Positions 1 through 8,418 of a DNA stretch of 64,000 nucleotides are shown here, one piece after another. Each line of letters opens with the position of its first letter. Position 1 is the stretch's first letter. Position numbers and translations under genes: made by a program. The notes beneath the pieces were generated by a model. That model was given only the letters and a program-made list of their open reading frames with translations. It made no database searches and had not been told where the DNA came from. Source of the stretch: JAIBJN01 sp963811635 (GTDB taxonomy: Bacteria > Actinomycetota > Thermoleophilia > Gaiellales > Gaiellaceae); the NCBI GenBank assembly GCA_963811635.1, contig CAWESB010000026.1, positions 17,767 through 81,766 of the forward strand, read 5' to 3'.

Positions 1-1
1 C

Positions 2-319
2 GTCCACAACGTGAAGACCGACGAGCGGACGGAGATCCCCGCCGACGGCCTCTTCGTCGCCATCGGCCACGACCCCAACACCGAGCTCTTCAAGGGGCAG
101 CTCGACATGGATCCCGAGACCGGCTACCTGATCACGAATGGCAAGAGCACCGAGACGAACATCCCCGGCGTGTTCGCGGCCGGCGACGTGCAGGACGACG
201 TGTACCGGCAGGCGGTGACCGCCGCGGGCTCGGGCTGCATGGCGGCGCTCGACTCCGAGCGCTGGCTCGCGGCCCAGCACGGACACCTGCTGGACGCTCT
301 GGCCGCACCGCGCAGCTAG
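2..319 (+). CDS. trxB: Thioredoxin-disulfide reductase, C-terminal part (5' end outside window)
   Basis: The visible ~105 residues are the C-terminal FAD-binding end of a thioredoxin reductase, the NADPH-dependent flavoenzyme that reduces thioredoxin. Diagnostic blocks are the FVAIGHDPNT segment, the NIPGVFAAGDVQDD motif that contacts FAD, and YRQAVTAAGSGCMAALDSE. The reading frame is open to the window edge, so the gene starts upstream and the CxxC active site is not visible. It ends nine bases before the next gene. The family assignment is firm; a neighbouring thioredoxin gene cannot be checked here. Confidence 0.93.
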   Translation, partial: VHNVKTDERTEIPADGLFVAIGHDPNTELFKGQLDMDPETGYLITNGKSTETNIPGVFAAGDVQDDVYRQAVTAAGSGCMAALDSERWLAAQHGHLLDALAAPRS

Positions 320-322
320 CTT
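317..322 (+). promoter_or_regulatory. -10 box TAGCTT, leaderless start for the zinc-ribbon/PAS gene
   Basis: TAGCTT lies exactly six bases before the GTG at 329, so transcription should begin at or next to the start codon. It overlaps the trxB stop codon. No Shine-Dalgarno is needed or clearly present. Inferred from spacing only. Confidence 0.45.
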
Positions 323-328
323 TCCTCC

Positions 329-772
329 GTGCCCTACTACATCTGCCCGAACTGCCGGCGGCGCTCGGTCGACGACGATGGGCTGGAGGGTCTTACCGGC
401 CGTCCGGTCTCCTGCGCGAGCTGCGGCTTCGGTTTCCTCTTCGAGCTCATGGACGACTACTACCCGGCCCCAGGAACCGGGTTCGTCGTCTGCGACAAGG
501 AGGGCCGGATCATCGCGACGGGACAGGGCTTCTTCGAGCTGACCGGCTACCGCGAGGCCGATCTCCTCGGGCGCGAGGTGATGACGGCGCTCTTCGAGCC
601 GGAGGGCGACGGCCCCACGCCGGCAGCCCTCACCCTCGAGTACGGCGTCCGGCGCTTCGATCAGAAGCTGACGTTGCGCACGCGCGCGGGCGTGAGGAAA
701 GTCGTCCGCGCCGACTTCTTCCCGGCGTACGACGAGGACGGCGGCCTGCTTGTCGCCGTCGCCCCGCGCTAG
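329..772 (+). CDS. Zinc-ribbon plus PAS domain protein
   Basis: A 147-residue soluble protein. The N-terminus has a zinc ribbon (C6/C9 and C29/C32, both CxxC), and residues ~50-147 form a PAS fold with the typical FVVCDKEGRIIATGQGF and FFELTGYREADLLGR segments. PAS domains sense ligands or redox state. There is no kinase, HTH or cyclase output domain, so it probably acts through a partner protein. GTG start chosen because of the -10 box six bases upstream and because the zinc-ribbon motif begins at once. It follows trxB, which would fit a redox role, but that is inference. Confidence 0.8.
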   Translation: MPYYICPNCRRRSVDDDGLEGLTGRPVSCASCGFGFLFELMDDYYPAPGTGFVVCDKEGRIIATGQGFFELTGYREADLLGREVMTALFEPEGDGPTPAALTLEYGVRRFDQKLTLRTRAGVRKVVRADFFPAYDEDGGLLVAVAPR

Positions 773-776
773 CCGC

Positions 777-1457
777 CTAGACCCGGCTCGACGGGCACAG
801 GTCGGTCAGGACGCACTCCTCGCAGCGCGGACGGCGCGCGTCGCAGACGCGGCGCCCGTGCCAGATGAGGAGATGCGGGAAGCGGGCCCAGTCCTCGCGC
901 GGGACGAGGCGGATGAGGTCGCGCTCGATCTTGACCGGGTCCTCCTGCTTCGTGAGGCCGAGCCGCTGCGAGAGTCGGCGCACGTGCGTGTCGACAACGA
1001 TCCCCTGCGCCGCGCCACGCTCCGCCGCGACGACGTTCGCCGTCTTGCGGCCGACGCCCGGGAGCCGCACCAGGTCGTCGAGGCGTTCGGGCACCTCGCC
1101 CCCGTACTCCTCGAGCAGCATCAGCATCGCGCCGCGGATGTTCCTGGTCTTCTGACGGAAGGTGCCCGTCGGCCGGATGTCGGCCTCCAGTTCCTCCACG
1201 GGCACGCTGAGGTAGTCCTCCGGCCGCCTGTACTTGACGAAGAGCTTGTCGGTCACGCGGTTGACGGTCACGTCCGTCGTCTGGGCGGAGAGCATCACCG
1301 AGATGAGGAGCTCGACGGGGTCGCGGAAGCGGAGCGCGATCGTCGCGTCCGGGTGGGCCCGAGCGAGGCGCTCCACGATCGGCCTGATCCGCTCGCGCTT
1401 GGGTGCGACGCGGCGACGGGCCTCGCGGACGTAGCTACGCGGCCCGGAGATCGCCAT
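777..1457 (-). CDS. nth: Endonuclease III, DNA glycosylase/AP lyase
   Basis: A base-excision-repair glycosylase of 226 residues, normal family length. The helix-hairpin-helix LPGVGRKTANV contains catalytic Lys138. Catalytic Asp156 follows in VVDTHVRR. A C-terminal [4Fe-4S] cluster is complete: C205, C212, C215, C221 with the canonical C-x6-C-x2-C-x5-C spacing. ATG start; a TACAAT -10 box lies nine bases upstream, interlocked with the promoter of the divergent gene at 1483. It converges on the PAS gene with a four-base gap. Confidence 0.97.
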   Translation of the reverse strand: MAISGPRSYVREARRRVAPKRERIRPIVERLARAHPDATIALRFRDPVELLISVMLSAQTTDVTVNRVTDKLFVKYRRPEDYLSVPVEELEADIRPTGTFRQKTRNIRGAMLMLLEEYGGEVPERLDDLVRLPGVGRKTANVVAAERGAAQGIVVDTHVRRLSQRLGLTKQEDPVKIERDLIRLVPREDWARFPHLLIWHGRRVCDARRPRCEECVLTDLCPSSRV

Positions 1458-1464
1458 CCGAGGC

Positions 1465-1476
1465 CGATTGTAGGTT
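1465..1476. promoter_or_regulatory. Interlocked divergent promoter for nth and the membrane gene at 1483
   Basis: In 12 bases the top strand carries TAGGTT (1471-1476, six bases before the GTG at 1483) and the bottom strand carries TACAAT (1472-1467, nine bases before the nth ATG). The two -10 boxes share their TA step. Almost the same module, with CCGATTGTAGG in common, recurs at 58902-58913 between another divergent pair. Geometry is seen; function is inferred. Confidence 0.5.
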
Positions 1477-1482
1477 CCTCGG

Positions 1483-1833
1483 GTGGCTCAGGCGAAACCC
1501 CGCAAGGATCCGTTCGAGCGCCGCACGGTCTGGGTTCTCACCCTGGCGGTCCTGGCGCTGATCCTGCCTTCGGCCGGCCTGTCCCTGTACGGGGGCCCCG
1601 ACTGGTGGACGGTGGCGATCTGGATCGCGGGGAACGCGGCCCTCGTCCTCGCGATCGGCGCCGCCGGGCTTGCCCTCATGCCCACGCGCGCCGCCTTCCC
1701 GGCGGCAATCCGAGCACGTAGCAGCGCCGAGCTCGTCTCGGTGGCCATCGTCCTCCTCTGGCTCGGGCTGGCGCTCGTCTTCATCGACTATTCGATCATC
1801 GCCGTCGACGCGATCGGCGAGTCGAACTTCTAG
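1483..1833 (+). CDS. Small membrane protein, unknown function
   Basis: A 116-residue protein with about three hydrophobic segments (roughly residues 15-37, 43-67 and 84-107) and a basic N-terminus (KPRKDPFERR) that should stay cytoplasmic. No catalytic motif is visible and I do not recognise the family. GTG start six bases after a TAGGTT -10 box implies a leaderless mRNA. Its last four bases overlap the end of convergent addA. Confidence 0.65.
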   Translation: MAQAKPRKDPFERRTVWVLTLAVLALILPSAGLSLYGGPDWWTVAIWIAGNAALVLAIGAAGLALMPTRAAFPAAIRARSSAELVSVAIVLLWLGLALVFIDYSIIAVDAIGESNF

Positions 1834-4800
1834 CCCTCGACCTCGGCGTACTCCGGCGGGATCTGGACGGAGAGGAGGCGCGGTCCGGCGCACACGCGGT
1901 CGAGAGCCGGGCAGCCTGCGCAGTTGAAGTCGCTCGGAGTCGGCCGGAACTGGCCCTGGTTGATCCGCGCGATCGCCTCGGAGAGCTCGGCCTCGAGGGC
2001 CCGCGCGTCGTCGCGCCGGAACGTCGTCGAGACCACGGCATCCGGCCGCTCGAGGAAGTGGTAGACGACCTCGACCTCGTCCGCGCCGGCCCTGAAGCAC
2101 GCGAGCGCGTAGACGAGCTGCTGCAGCCGGTAGTCGGCCTGCACGATCTCCTCCGGGTCGCCCTCGGCGAGCGAGTTCGTCTTGTAGTCGAGGACGAGCG
2201 CGCGACCGCCCTCGCTCCAGAGCACGTCGAGCCGCCCGTGCAGGAGCACGCCGTCGTGCTCGAAGGCGAACGGGCGCTCCGGCATGGCGCCCGACAGCCC
2301 CGCGATGCGGGCGGCCAGCTCCGACTCGCAATACGAGGCGACGAAGCCGCGGATGCGCTCCAGCTCCTCGACCGAGACGGCCGGGTACCAGGCACGCACG
2401 ACCTCGACGTCCGGAACGGCGGGCGCAACCAGGTCGACGGTCTCGAGCAGGCGGTGCACCGCGTCGCCGATCTCCGTCGCGGCGAGCCCGCTCTGGCCGG
2501 GAACGGTGCCGTGGGCGTCCTCCGGGCGCATCCCGGCGACGCGCTCGGCGTAGTAGCGGTACGAGCAGCGCTCGAAGAGCGCCAACGCGCTGTAGGAGAG
2601 GCGTCGCACGCGATGGAGCGGCGGCTCGGGCATGGGCGCGAGCTCGGGGAGGCGCGGCGCCGGAGGCGGCAGCGGCGCCAGCTCCTCGCCGACGAACAGC
2701 TCCAGCTGGGACTCGGCCTCGGGCTCCCGCTCGGGCTCCGGCGGGGGCACCTCCGCCTGGGACCGGTACCGGTCGACGCGGACGACCAGTCGGGCGCCGT
2801 CGCGGACGATCTCGACCGGGCTGTCCCCGGCGGCGTCCAGCTCCTGTGCCTCCAGGCGCGCGAGCACCCAGCCGATCGGAGTCGCCTGGTCGGCGGCGCG
2901 CTCGGGGTCGATCGCCCCAGAGACGATCAGACGGTCGACTGCGCGCGTCATCGCGACGTAGTAGAGGCGCAGCCGCTCGGCCCGCTCGGCCTCGCGCTCG
3001 GCCTCGCGCACGCGCTCGTACTCGAAGGCCGGGCGGCGTGAGCCGGTCGCCGGGTCGGCGACGCGGAAGCCGAAACGTCCGTCCGGCAAGCAGAGGATCT
3101 CGTCGGGTGAGGGGGCGTTCCGGTCCCGGCCGGCGTCGGCGACGATCACCACCTTGAACTCGAGGCCCTTGGCCGAGTGGATGGTGAGGAGCCGGACGGC
3201 GTCGGCGTCCTCCTCCTCGGCCACAGCCTCGAGCTCGCGCGCGCCCACCGCTTCCTGATCGCGGACGAAGCGGACGAAGCCCTCGATGTCGCGGCCGCGC
3301 AGGTCCTCGTAGGAGCGGGCGAGGCGTGCGAGCTTGCGCATGTTGGCGTAGCGCCGCCGCCCGTCCCACTGGGCGAGCACCGCGAGGTCGTAGTCATGGT
3401 CGGAGACGATCCGCTCGCAGAGCTGCTCGAGCGAAAGCCCGGTCGCGGCGCCGGCGAGCCGCTCGAAGCGCTGGAGGAATGCCCGGCAAAGCCGCAAGTC
3501 CTCGGCCGAGAGGTCGCCGGGAAGCCCGCGCTCGAACGGAGTGAAGAGCGGGCGCTTCGGCGCTGCCCGGCGGATGAGGACGAGCGCGTCGTTGGACAAG
3601 CCGACGAAGGGAGAAGCGAGCACGCTCACGAGCGCCTCGTCGTCGTAGCGGTTGTGGAGGAGCCGCAGGTACGCGAGGAGGTCGACCACCTGCTGCTGGC
3701 CGAAGTAGCCGCGCCCGGTCGCCCGGTACGTCTGCAGGCCCGCCCTGCGCAGCTCCTCCTCGTAGTGCTCGGCGTCCGTGCCGGCCGCGAAGAGGAGCAC
3801 GATCTCGCCGGCGGTCGCCTCGCCCGAGTCGACGAGCTGCCGCACGCGCGCGGCGATGTGGCGGGCCTCGGCGCGGCGCCAGTGGGTCGATGTTTCCGCG
3901 TAGCTCTGCTTGTCGGTCACCAACAGCTCCACGGGGGCGCCGAAGACCGGGTCGGGGAAGCGACCCGCCGCCTCGAGCGGCTGGAAGTCGTCGCCGAACT
4001 CGCTCGAGAAGAGGTGGTTCACCGCCGCCAGCACCTCCGGCCGCGAGCGGTAGTTGTGCGTCAGGGCGAGCACGCCGCCCGACTGCTCGCGCCGCTCGCG
4101 GAAGACCTCGACGTCGGCGTGCCGGAAGCGGTAGATCGACTGGAACTCGTCGCCGACGAAGAAGAGCTCCTTGCCCTCCGGGCCCTCGGCGAGCAGGTCG
4201 ACGAGCTCGCACTGGAGGCGGTTCGTGTCCTGGAACTCGTCGACCATGATCGACCGGAAGCGCCAGCTCTCCAGCTCGCGTACGGACGCGTCGTCCCGCA
4301 GCAGGTCGCGCGCGGCGAGCTGGAGGTCCTCGAAGTCGAGCGCCGACTCGCGGTCCTTCGCCGCGCGGTAGGCGGCGCCGAAGCGCTCGAGCAGCTCCTG
4401 GAGGAGGTCCCGGTCGCGTGCGGCGAGCTCGTCGAGAGCGGCCTGCTCGACCGCCCGGCGCGCCTCCTCGTACGTGGCGGCGCGCTCGCCCCGCGCCTTG
4501 AGCTCGCCGAGGTCGAGCAGGCGCTCGGGCAGCGTCCGTTCGTCGAGCACCTCGAGCGCGCGGGCGGCTGTCGCGCGGGCCGTCTCCCCCGCCTCGGAAT
4601 CGTCCGCGAGCGCCTGCGCTGCCTCGCGCAGTTCCTCTCGGCGGGCGGCGAGCCCGAGCCGCTCGCCCAGCTCGAGCTGCAGGGGGCGCCCGGCTGCCCG
4701 GAGCGTCTCGTGGACGCCCGTGAGCATGCGCCGTAGCGCCCGGAGGCCGTAGGTGGCCAGGAGGCCGAGGCGCTCCTCGTCGCCGTCGGCCGAGAACTCG

Positions 4801-5198
4801 GTCAGCGAGAGCTCGAAGGCCTCGCGCTGGATGACGCGCGCCTGGGCGTCGTCCAGGACGCGGAAGCGCGGATCGATCCCCGCCGCGAACGGGTGCGCAC
4901 GCAGGAGGCGGTGGCAGAAGCCGTGGATGGTCGAGATCCAGGCGGCGTCGAGCTCTCGGGCCAGCTCGGGCCGGCCGATCTCCACGAGCCGGGCGCGAAT
5001 GCGGTCCCGCAGCTCTCCGGCCGCCCGCTCCGTATAGGTGATGACGAGCAGCGAGTCGACGTCGAGCCCGCGCTCGCAGACCGCCTTCACGAAGCGCTCG
5101 ACGAGGACGGTCGTCTTGCCCGTCCCGGCGCCGGCGCTGACGAAGACGACCCCCGGGGCCTCGATGGCGGCGGTCTGCTCGGGGTTCGGCGCGTTCAC
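1830..5198 (-). CDS. addA: AddA-type UvrD/Rep helicase-nuclease subunit
   Basis: About 1122 residues. N-terminal superfamily 1A helicase: Walker A GAGTGKTTVLVERF near residue 20, Walker B/motif II VDEFQDTNRLQ, motif III GDEFQSIYRFRHAD, and late motifs AKGLEFKVVIVADAG and LYYVAMTRA. The C-terminus is a PD-(D/E)XK nuclease (LVLDYKTNSL). One Cys before it (LFERCSYRYY) and three after it (CAGCPALDRVC) make a likely Fe-S staple of the AddB/AdnAB type. With addB it resects double-strand breaks for recombination. The GTG start overlaps the addB stop (GTGA), indicating translational coupling. Confidence 0.92.
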   Translation of the reverse strand: MNAPNPEQTAAIEAPGVVFVSAGAGTGKTTVLVERFVKAVCERGLDVDSLLVITYTERAAGELRDRIRARLVEIGRPELARELDAAWISTIHGFCHRLLRAHPFAAGIDPRFRVLDDAQARVIQREAFELSLTEFSADGDEERLGLLATYGLRALRRMLTGVHETLRAAGRPLQLELGERLGLAARREELREAAQALADDSEAGETARATAARALEVLDERTLPERLLDLGELKARGERAATYEEARRAVEQAALDELAARDRDLLQELLERFGAAYRAAKDRESALDFEDLQLAARDLLRDDASVRELESWRFRSIMVDEFQDTNRLQCELVDLLAEGPEGKELFFVGDEFQSIYRFRHADVEVFRERREQSGGVLALTHNYRSRPEVLAAVNHLFSSEFGDDFQPLEAAGRFPDPVFGAPVELLVTDKQSYAETSTHWRRAEARHIAARVRQLVDSGEATAGEIVLLFAAGTDAEHYEEELRRAGLQTYRATGRGYFGQQQVVDLLAYLRLLHNRYDDEALVSVLASPFVGLSNDALVLIRRAAPKRPLFTPFERGLPGDLSAEDLRLCRAFLQRFERLAGAATGLSLEQLCERIVSDHDYDLAVLAQWDGRRRYANMRKLARLARSYEDLRGRDIEGFVRFVRDQEAVGARELEAVAEEEDADAVRLLTIHSAKGLEFKVVIVADAGRDRNAPSPDEILCLPDGRFGFRVADPATGSRRPAFEYERVREAEREAERAERLRLYYVAMTRAVDRLIVSGAIDPERAADQATPIGWVLARLEAQELDAAGDSPVEIVRDGARLVVRVDRYRSQAEVPPPEPEREPEAESQLELFVGEELAPLPPPAPRLPELAPMPEPPLHRVRRLSYSALALFERCSYRYYAERVAGMRPEDAHGTVPGQSGLAATEIGDAVHRLLETVDLVAPAVPDVEVVRAWYPAVSVEELERIRGFVASYCESELAARIAGLSGAMPERPFAFEHDGVLLHGRLDVLWSEGGRALVLDYKTNSLAEGDPEEIVQADYRLQQLVYALACFRAGADEVEVVYHFLERPDAVVSTTFRRDDARALEAELSEAIARINQGQFRPTPSDFNCAGCPALDRVCAGPRLLSVQIPPEYAEVEG

Positions 5199-8123
5199 TG
5201 ACGCTTCACCCTGCAGATGGGGGCGAGGTCGCACCAGGACGGACAGCCGGCGTCGCCGAGCGGGTCGTGGCGGACGTCGCCGGCCCGGATCCGCTCCACG
5301 AAGCCGCGCGCATGGTCCGTCGCGCGGTCGATCTGCCCCCAGAACTCGTCCTCGTCGCGGTAGTCGTTGCGCTGGAAGCCCGGCACCCCGTCGTCCTTCG
5401 CCGACGCTCGCAGGAGTCCGCGCGCGTCGCCTTCCCCGGCGAGCGCCCGGTAGAGGCCGCCCAGCGGCTCGATCCCGACGAGATCGCGGAGCACGAGCAT
5501 GTACAGCGGGATCTGGAGGCGAAGCTCGGAGTCGATCTTCGCCGCCGAGAACGCCGTCTTGCCCGACTTGTAGTCCCAGACGATCCCGCGCGCGCTGAAC
5601 GGGTCGACGTCGATGCGGTCGATCTTCCCGGAGAGCGCGAAGCCGCCCAGGTCGAGCCCCCGCTGCAGCTCGGCCGGCGAGCGCTCGGTCCCGAAGGAGA
5701 CCTCGAAGCGGCGCGGGACGAGCGGGGCCTCCGCCTCGGCCTCGTCGCGGACGAAGCGCTCGAGGTCGCGCCAGAGCTGGCCTCTCAGCTCCCGGCGCTC
5801 GAGATCGGTCAGCTCCTGGCGCACGCCCTCGATCGCTTCGTCGAAGCACCTCCGCAGGAAACGGAGCGTGTCGTCGAGGCGCGCGGCCTCGACCCGCTCC
5901 GTGCCGACTTCCTTGGGGAGGCCCGCGAAGAAGCGGTGGAGCGTCGTATGGGCGATCGAGCCGCGCAGCTTCGCGTCCACCTCGGCGTCGATCGAGCGCG
6001 GTGAGATCACACGCTCGACGAACCAGATCGACGAGCACGATGCGAACGCCTCGAGCTCGGTGACGTTGAAGGTCGTCCGCCCCGCGAGCGCGGCGACCAC
6101 GGCCGGGCTCGTCAGCTCGGTCCGGCGGCGGAAGGCGGAGCGGGCGCGCTGCAGGCGGCGCTCCCAGCCGTTGGCAGCGGCGAGTGCCTCGGCATCGCCG
6201 GAATCCCTGGCGGACAGGGCCGCTACAGGCCCGGAGGCGCTCGCGCTCGGTCGGCGCGTCCTCGAGCGGCCACGTCAGCGCCGAGAGAGGGCGCCGCCGC
6301 GTCCAGCGGCTGACCTCCGCCGCGTCGAAAAGCGCCCGGGTCTCGTCCCAGAAAGGGCTCGCGAGTCGCGGGGCGCCGTCGTCGGTCGCCGCCTCTCGGA
6401 CGAGGTAAAGGCGGCGCGACGGCCGGGTGCATGCGGCGTAGAAGAGGTAGCGCTCGCGGGCCACCGTCTCGGGGCGCACAAGGCGCGAGCGGGTGCGCTC
6501 GTCGAGCGCCCGGCGGGCGTCGTCGTCGAGGAAGGGTGATGGGGATGCGCGCCGCGGAAAGCTTCCCTCCTCCAATCCGAGCATGAAGACGACGTCGAAG
6601 CGGCGCGTCCGCGCCCGCTGCGGGTCGAGGACGGCTACGCGGCCCGCCTCCCCCGCCGAGGCGAGCCGGATTGGCAGCCGCTCCAGCGCGGCGAGGATGT
6701 CGTCGCGCGTCAACTCGCCGCTCAGGTCACGCCACCCCTCGAGCTCGCGCAGGAGCCGGGTGATCGCCTCGAAGGCGCGCAGGTCGAGCCGCGAGGCCTC
6801 CCCCACCGGCGGCGCCTCGAGGCCGTGGGCGCCGCGCAGCATCGCCCGGCCGAGCACTCTCACGGCTTCGACGGGCGTTTCGGCCGCACGGACTTCGTCG
6901 ACGACGGGGAGCGCCTGCCCGCGCAACGCGACGACACGCTCCTCGATCTCGGAGCGGACGCCAAGGCCGCGCAGGCGACCCTCGAGGTAGTCGGCATGCG
7001 CGCGGGCGAGGCCCGAGTACGGCGAACGCAGGAACCCGAAGAGATCGCGGCGGCTGCCCGACTGCCACAGGAAGCGGAGCGCGGAGAGCAGCGCGTGGCC
7101 GAACGGCGTCTGCCCCAGCCGGATGCGGCCCTCGATCGCGTAGGGCACGCCCGCTGCGGTGAGCACGGTCTCGAGCGGCGCCCGCAGCCGGTCGACCGAC
7201 GGGCAGACGAGCGCGACGGCCTCCGGCGCAGTGCCGTCGCGCAGGAGGCCGAGCACCTCGGTCGCGACGAGCTCGAGCGAGCCGCGCGAGCCCGCCGCTT
7301 CCAGGAAGCGAACGGCGCCTTCGAGCGGCGGCGGATCGACGCGCGGACCGTCCGTGAAGACCGCCCGCTCGAGATGCGCGAGCGCCGGGTGCGCGATCTC
7401 CGTGTAGGCGGGCGGCAGTTCCTCCACCTGCCCGTCGGCGAGATCGGCGAGATCGGTCGCGGCCTTGGCCAGCGACGAGAACGCCGGACGGCCGGGCTCG
7501 TAGGGAAGGGAGGCGTGGACCTCGGTGCGGCCCGCGAGTGCCTGCAGTAGCGCCCACTGAGCGCCGGTGAGATCCTCGAACCCGTAGGCGAGCACCGGCC
7601 GGCCGTCCCAGGCGGACAGCTCGCCCTCGATCCGTTCGACCGCGCGAGCGCGCTCGAGGTCGCGGTCCTCGAGCCCGAGGCTCGCGAGCTCGGCGCGATA
7701 GGCGGCGTAGAGGGCGGCGAGATCGCCCTCGACCTCGGTTGGGTCGACCAGGCCGGATTCCAGCTCCGAGATGGCACCAAGCAGCGTGTCGCCGAAGCCC
7801 GAGTAGCGCGACGACGCGCCCAGCCCGTTCAGGCTCGCGCCGGCGAGGACGCGCCTGAGGACGAGCGCCCGCTGCGACTCGGTCGCGACCCTGCGCGGCA
7901 CCCCGTCGCCGCGCGCGATCGACTCGAACAGGTCGTCGAATGTCCCGATCGACCCACCCAGGAGCGCGGGACGGCGCGCGAGCAGGTCGCGCTCCACGCG
8001 ATCGACCTCCGCCCGGTTCGGGACGACGAGAAAGGGCTCGCGATCGAGGTTCTCCAGGTAGCGATCGAGGAGCCGCGAGACCTTTCCGGCGTTCGCCGGG
8101 CCAACCAGCAACGCCAGCGGCAC
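5195..8123 (-). CDS. addB: AddB-like helicase/nuclease subunit, interrupted by a one-base frameshift
   Basis: Partner of addA. The N-terminal ~620 residues read from the GTG at 8123 and have a helicase-like fold with a degenerate Walker A (GPANAGKVSRLL, Val where Ser/Thr is expected) and the conserved VVFMLGLEEGSFPRR block. Reading then shifts frame near 6229-6235 and continues as a PD-(D/E)XK nuclease (VWDYKSGKTAF) flanked by Cys residues (FASCSS, then CPSWCDLAPIC) that could bind Fe-S. Total length is 2929 bases, one more than a multiple of three. Removing one G from the GGG run restores a ~975-residue protein. A TAGAAT box six bases before the GTG suggests a leaderless mRNA. Confidence 0.85.
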
Positions 8124-8129
8124 CGATGC

Positions 8130-8135
8130 ATTCTA
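8130..8135 (-). promoter_or_regulatory. -10 box TAGAAT, leaderless start for addB
   Basis: TAGAAT reads on the minus strand six bases before the addB GTG. It lies in the 82-base gap after the zinc-ribbon gene, so addBA is probably its own transcription unit. No good -35 is evident. Confidence 0.5.
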
Positions 8136-8205
8136 GACCCCCGACCGGCCACCACCGCGCCCACGCTGGACGCCGGTCGGGCGTCGAGATGCTCAGAAGG
8201 TGCGG

Positions 8206-8400
8206 CTACGCGGCCGACTTCGGCCGGCGGCCGCGACGGGCGGCGGGGTGGCCAGGCATCTTCCCGGCGCAGTCGTCGCACAGATCGGCGGCTTTGGCGC
8301 CGCGACGGGCGTCGGTGTAGGTGACGCGCAGCCCGGCGCCCTTTCCTTCCCCGACTTCGGTTCCGCAGTTGTCGCAAACGAGGATCGTTTTTCTTGCCAC
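8206..8400 (-). CDS. Small zinc-ribbon protein, unknown function
   Basis: A 64-residue protein with two CxxC knuckles (C9/C12 and C41/C44) and a basic, Arg/Pro-rich tail (RRGRRPKSAA) that could bind nucleic acid. Such short actinobacterial zinc ribbons have no assigned role. The GTG start is supported by a perfect AGGAGG five bases upstream, unlike most genes here. It lies 18 bases after the beta-helix protein gene and is probably co-transcribed with it. Confidence 0.7.
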   Translation of the reverse strand: MARKTILVCDNCGTEVGEGKGAGLRVTYTDARRGAKAADLCDDCAGKMPGHPAARRGRRPKSAA

Positions 8401-8418
8401 TATTTCCTCCTGGAGGAG

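Noticed and set aside
2058..3041. Long plus-strand ORF opposite addA
   Set aside because: Antisense shadow with Arg/Asp/Leu-biased composition typical of high-GC reverse frames; addA motifs on the other strand are unambiguous.
1830..8123. A single 2097-residue fused AddB-AddA protein
   Set aside because: The middle ~330 residues of this frame are Arg/Gly/Pro-rich nonsense, and the true nuclease end of AddB lies in another frame with its own stop at 5195 overlapping the addA GTG.
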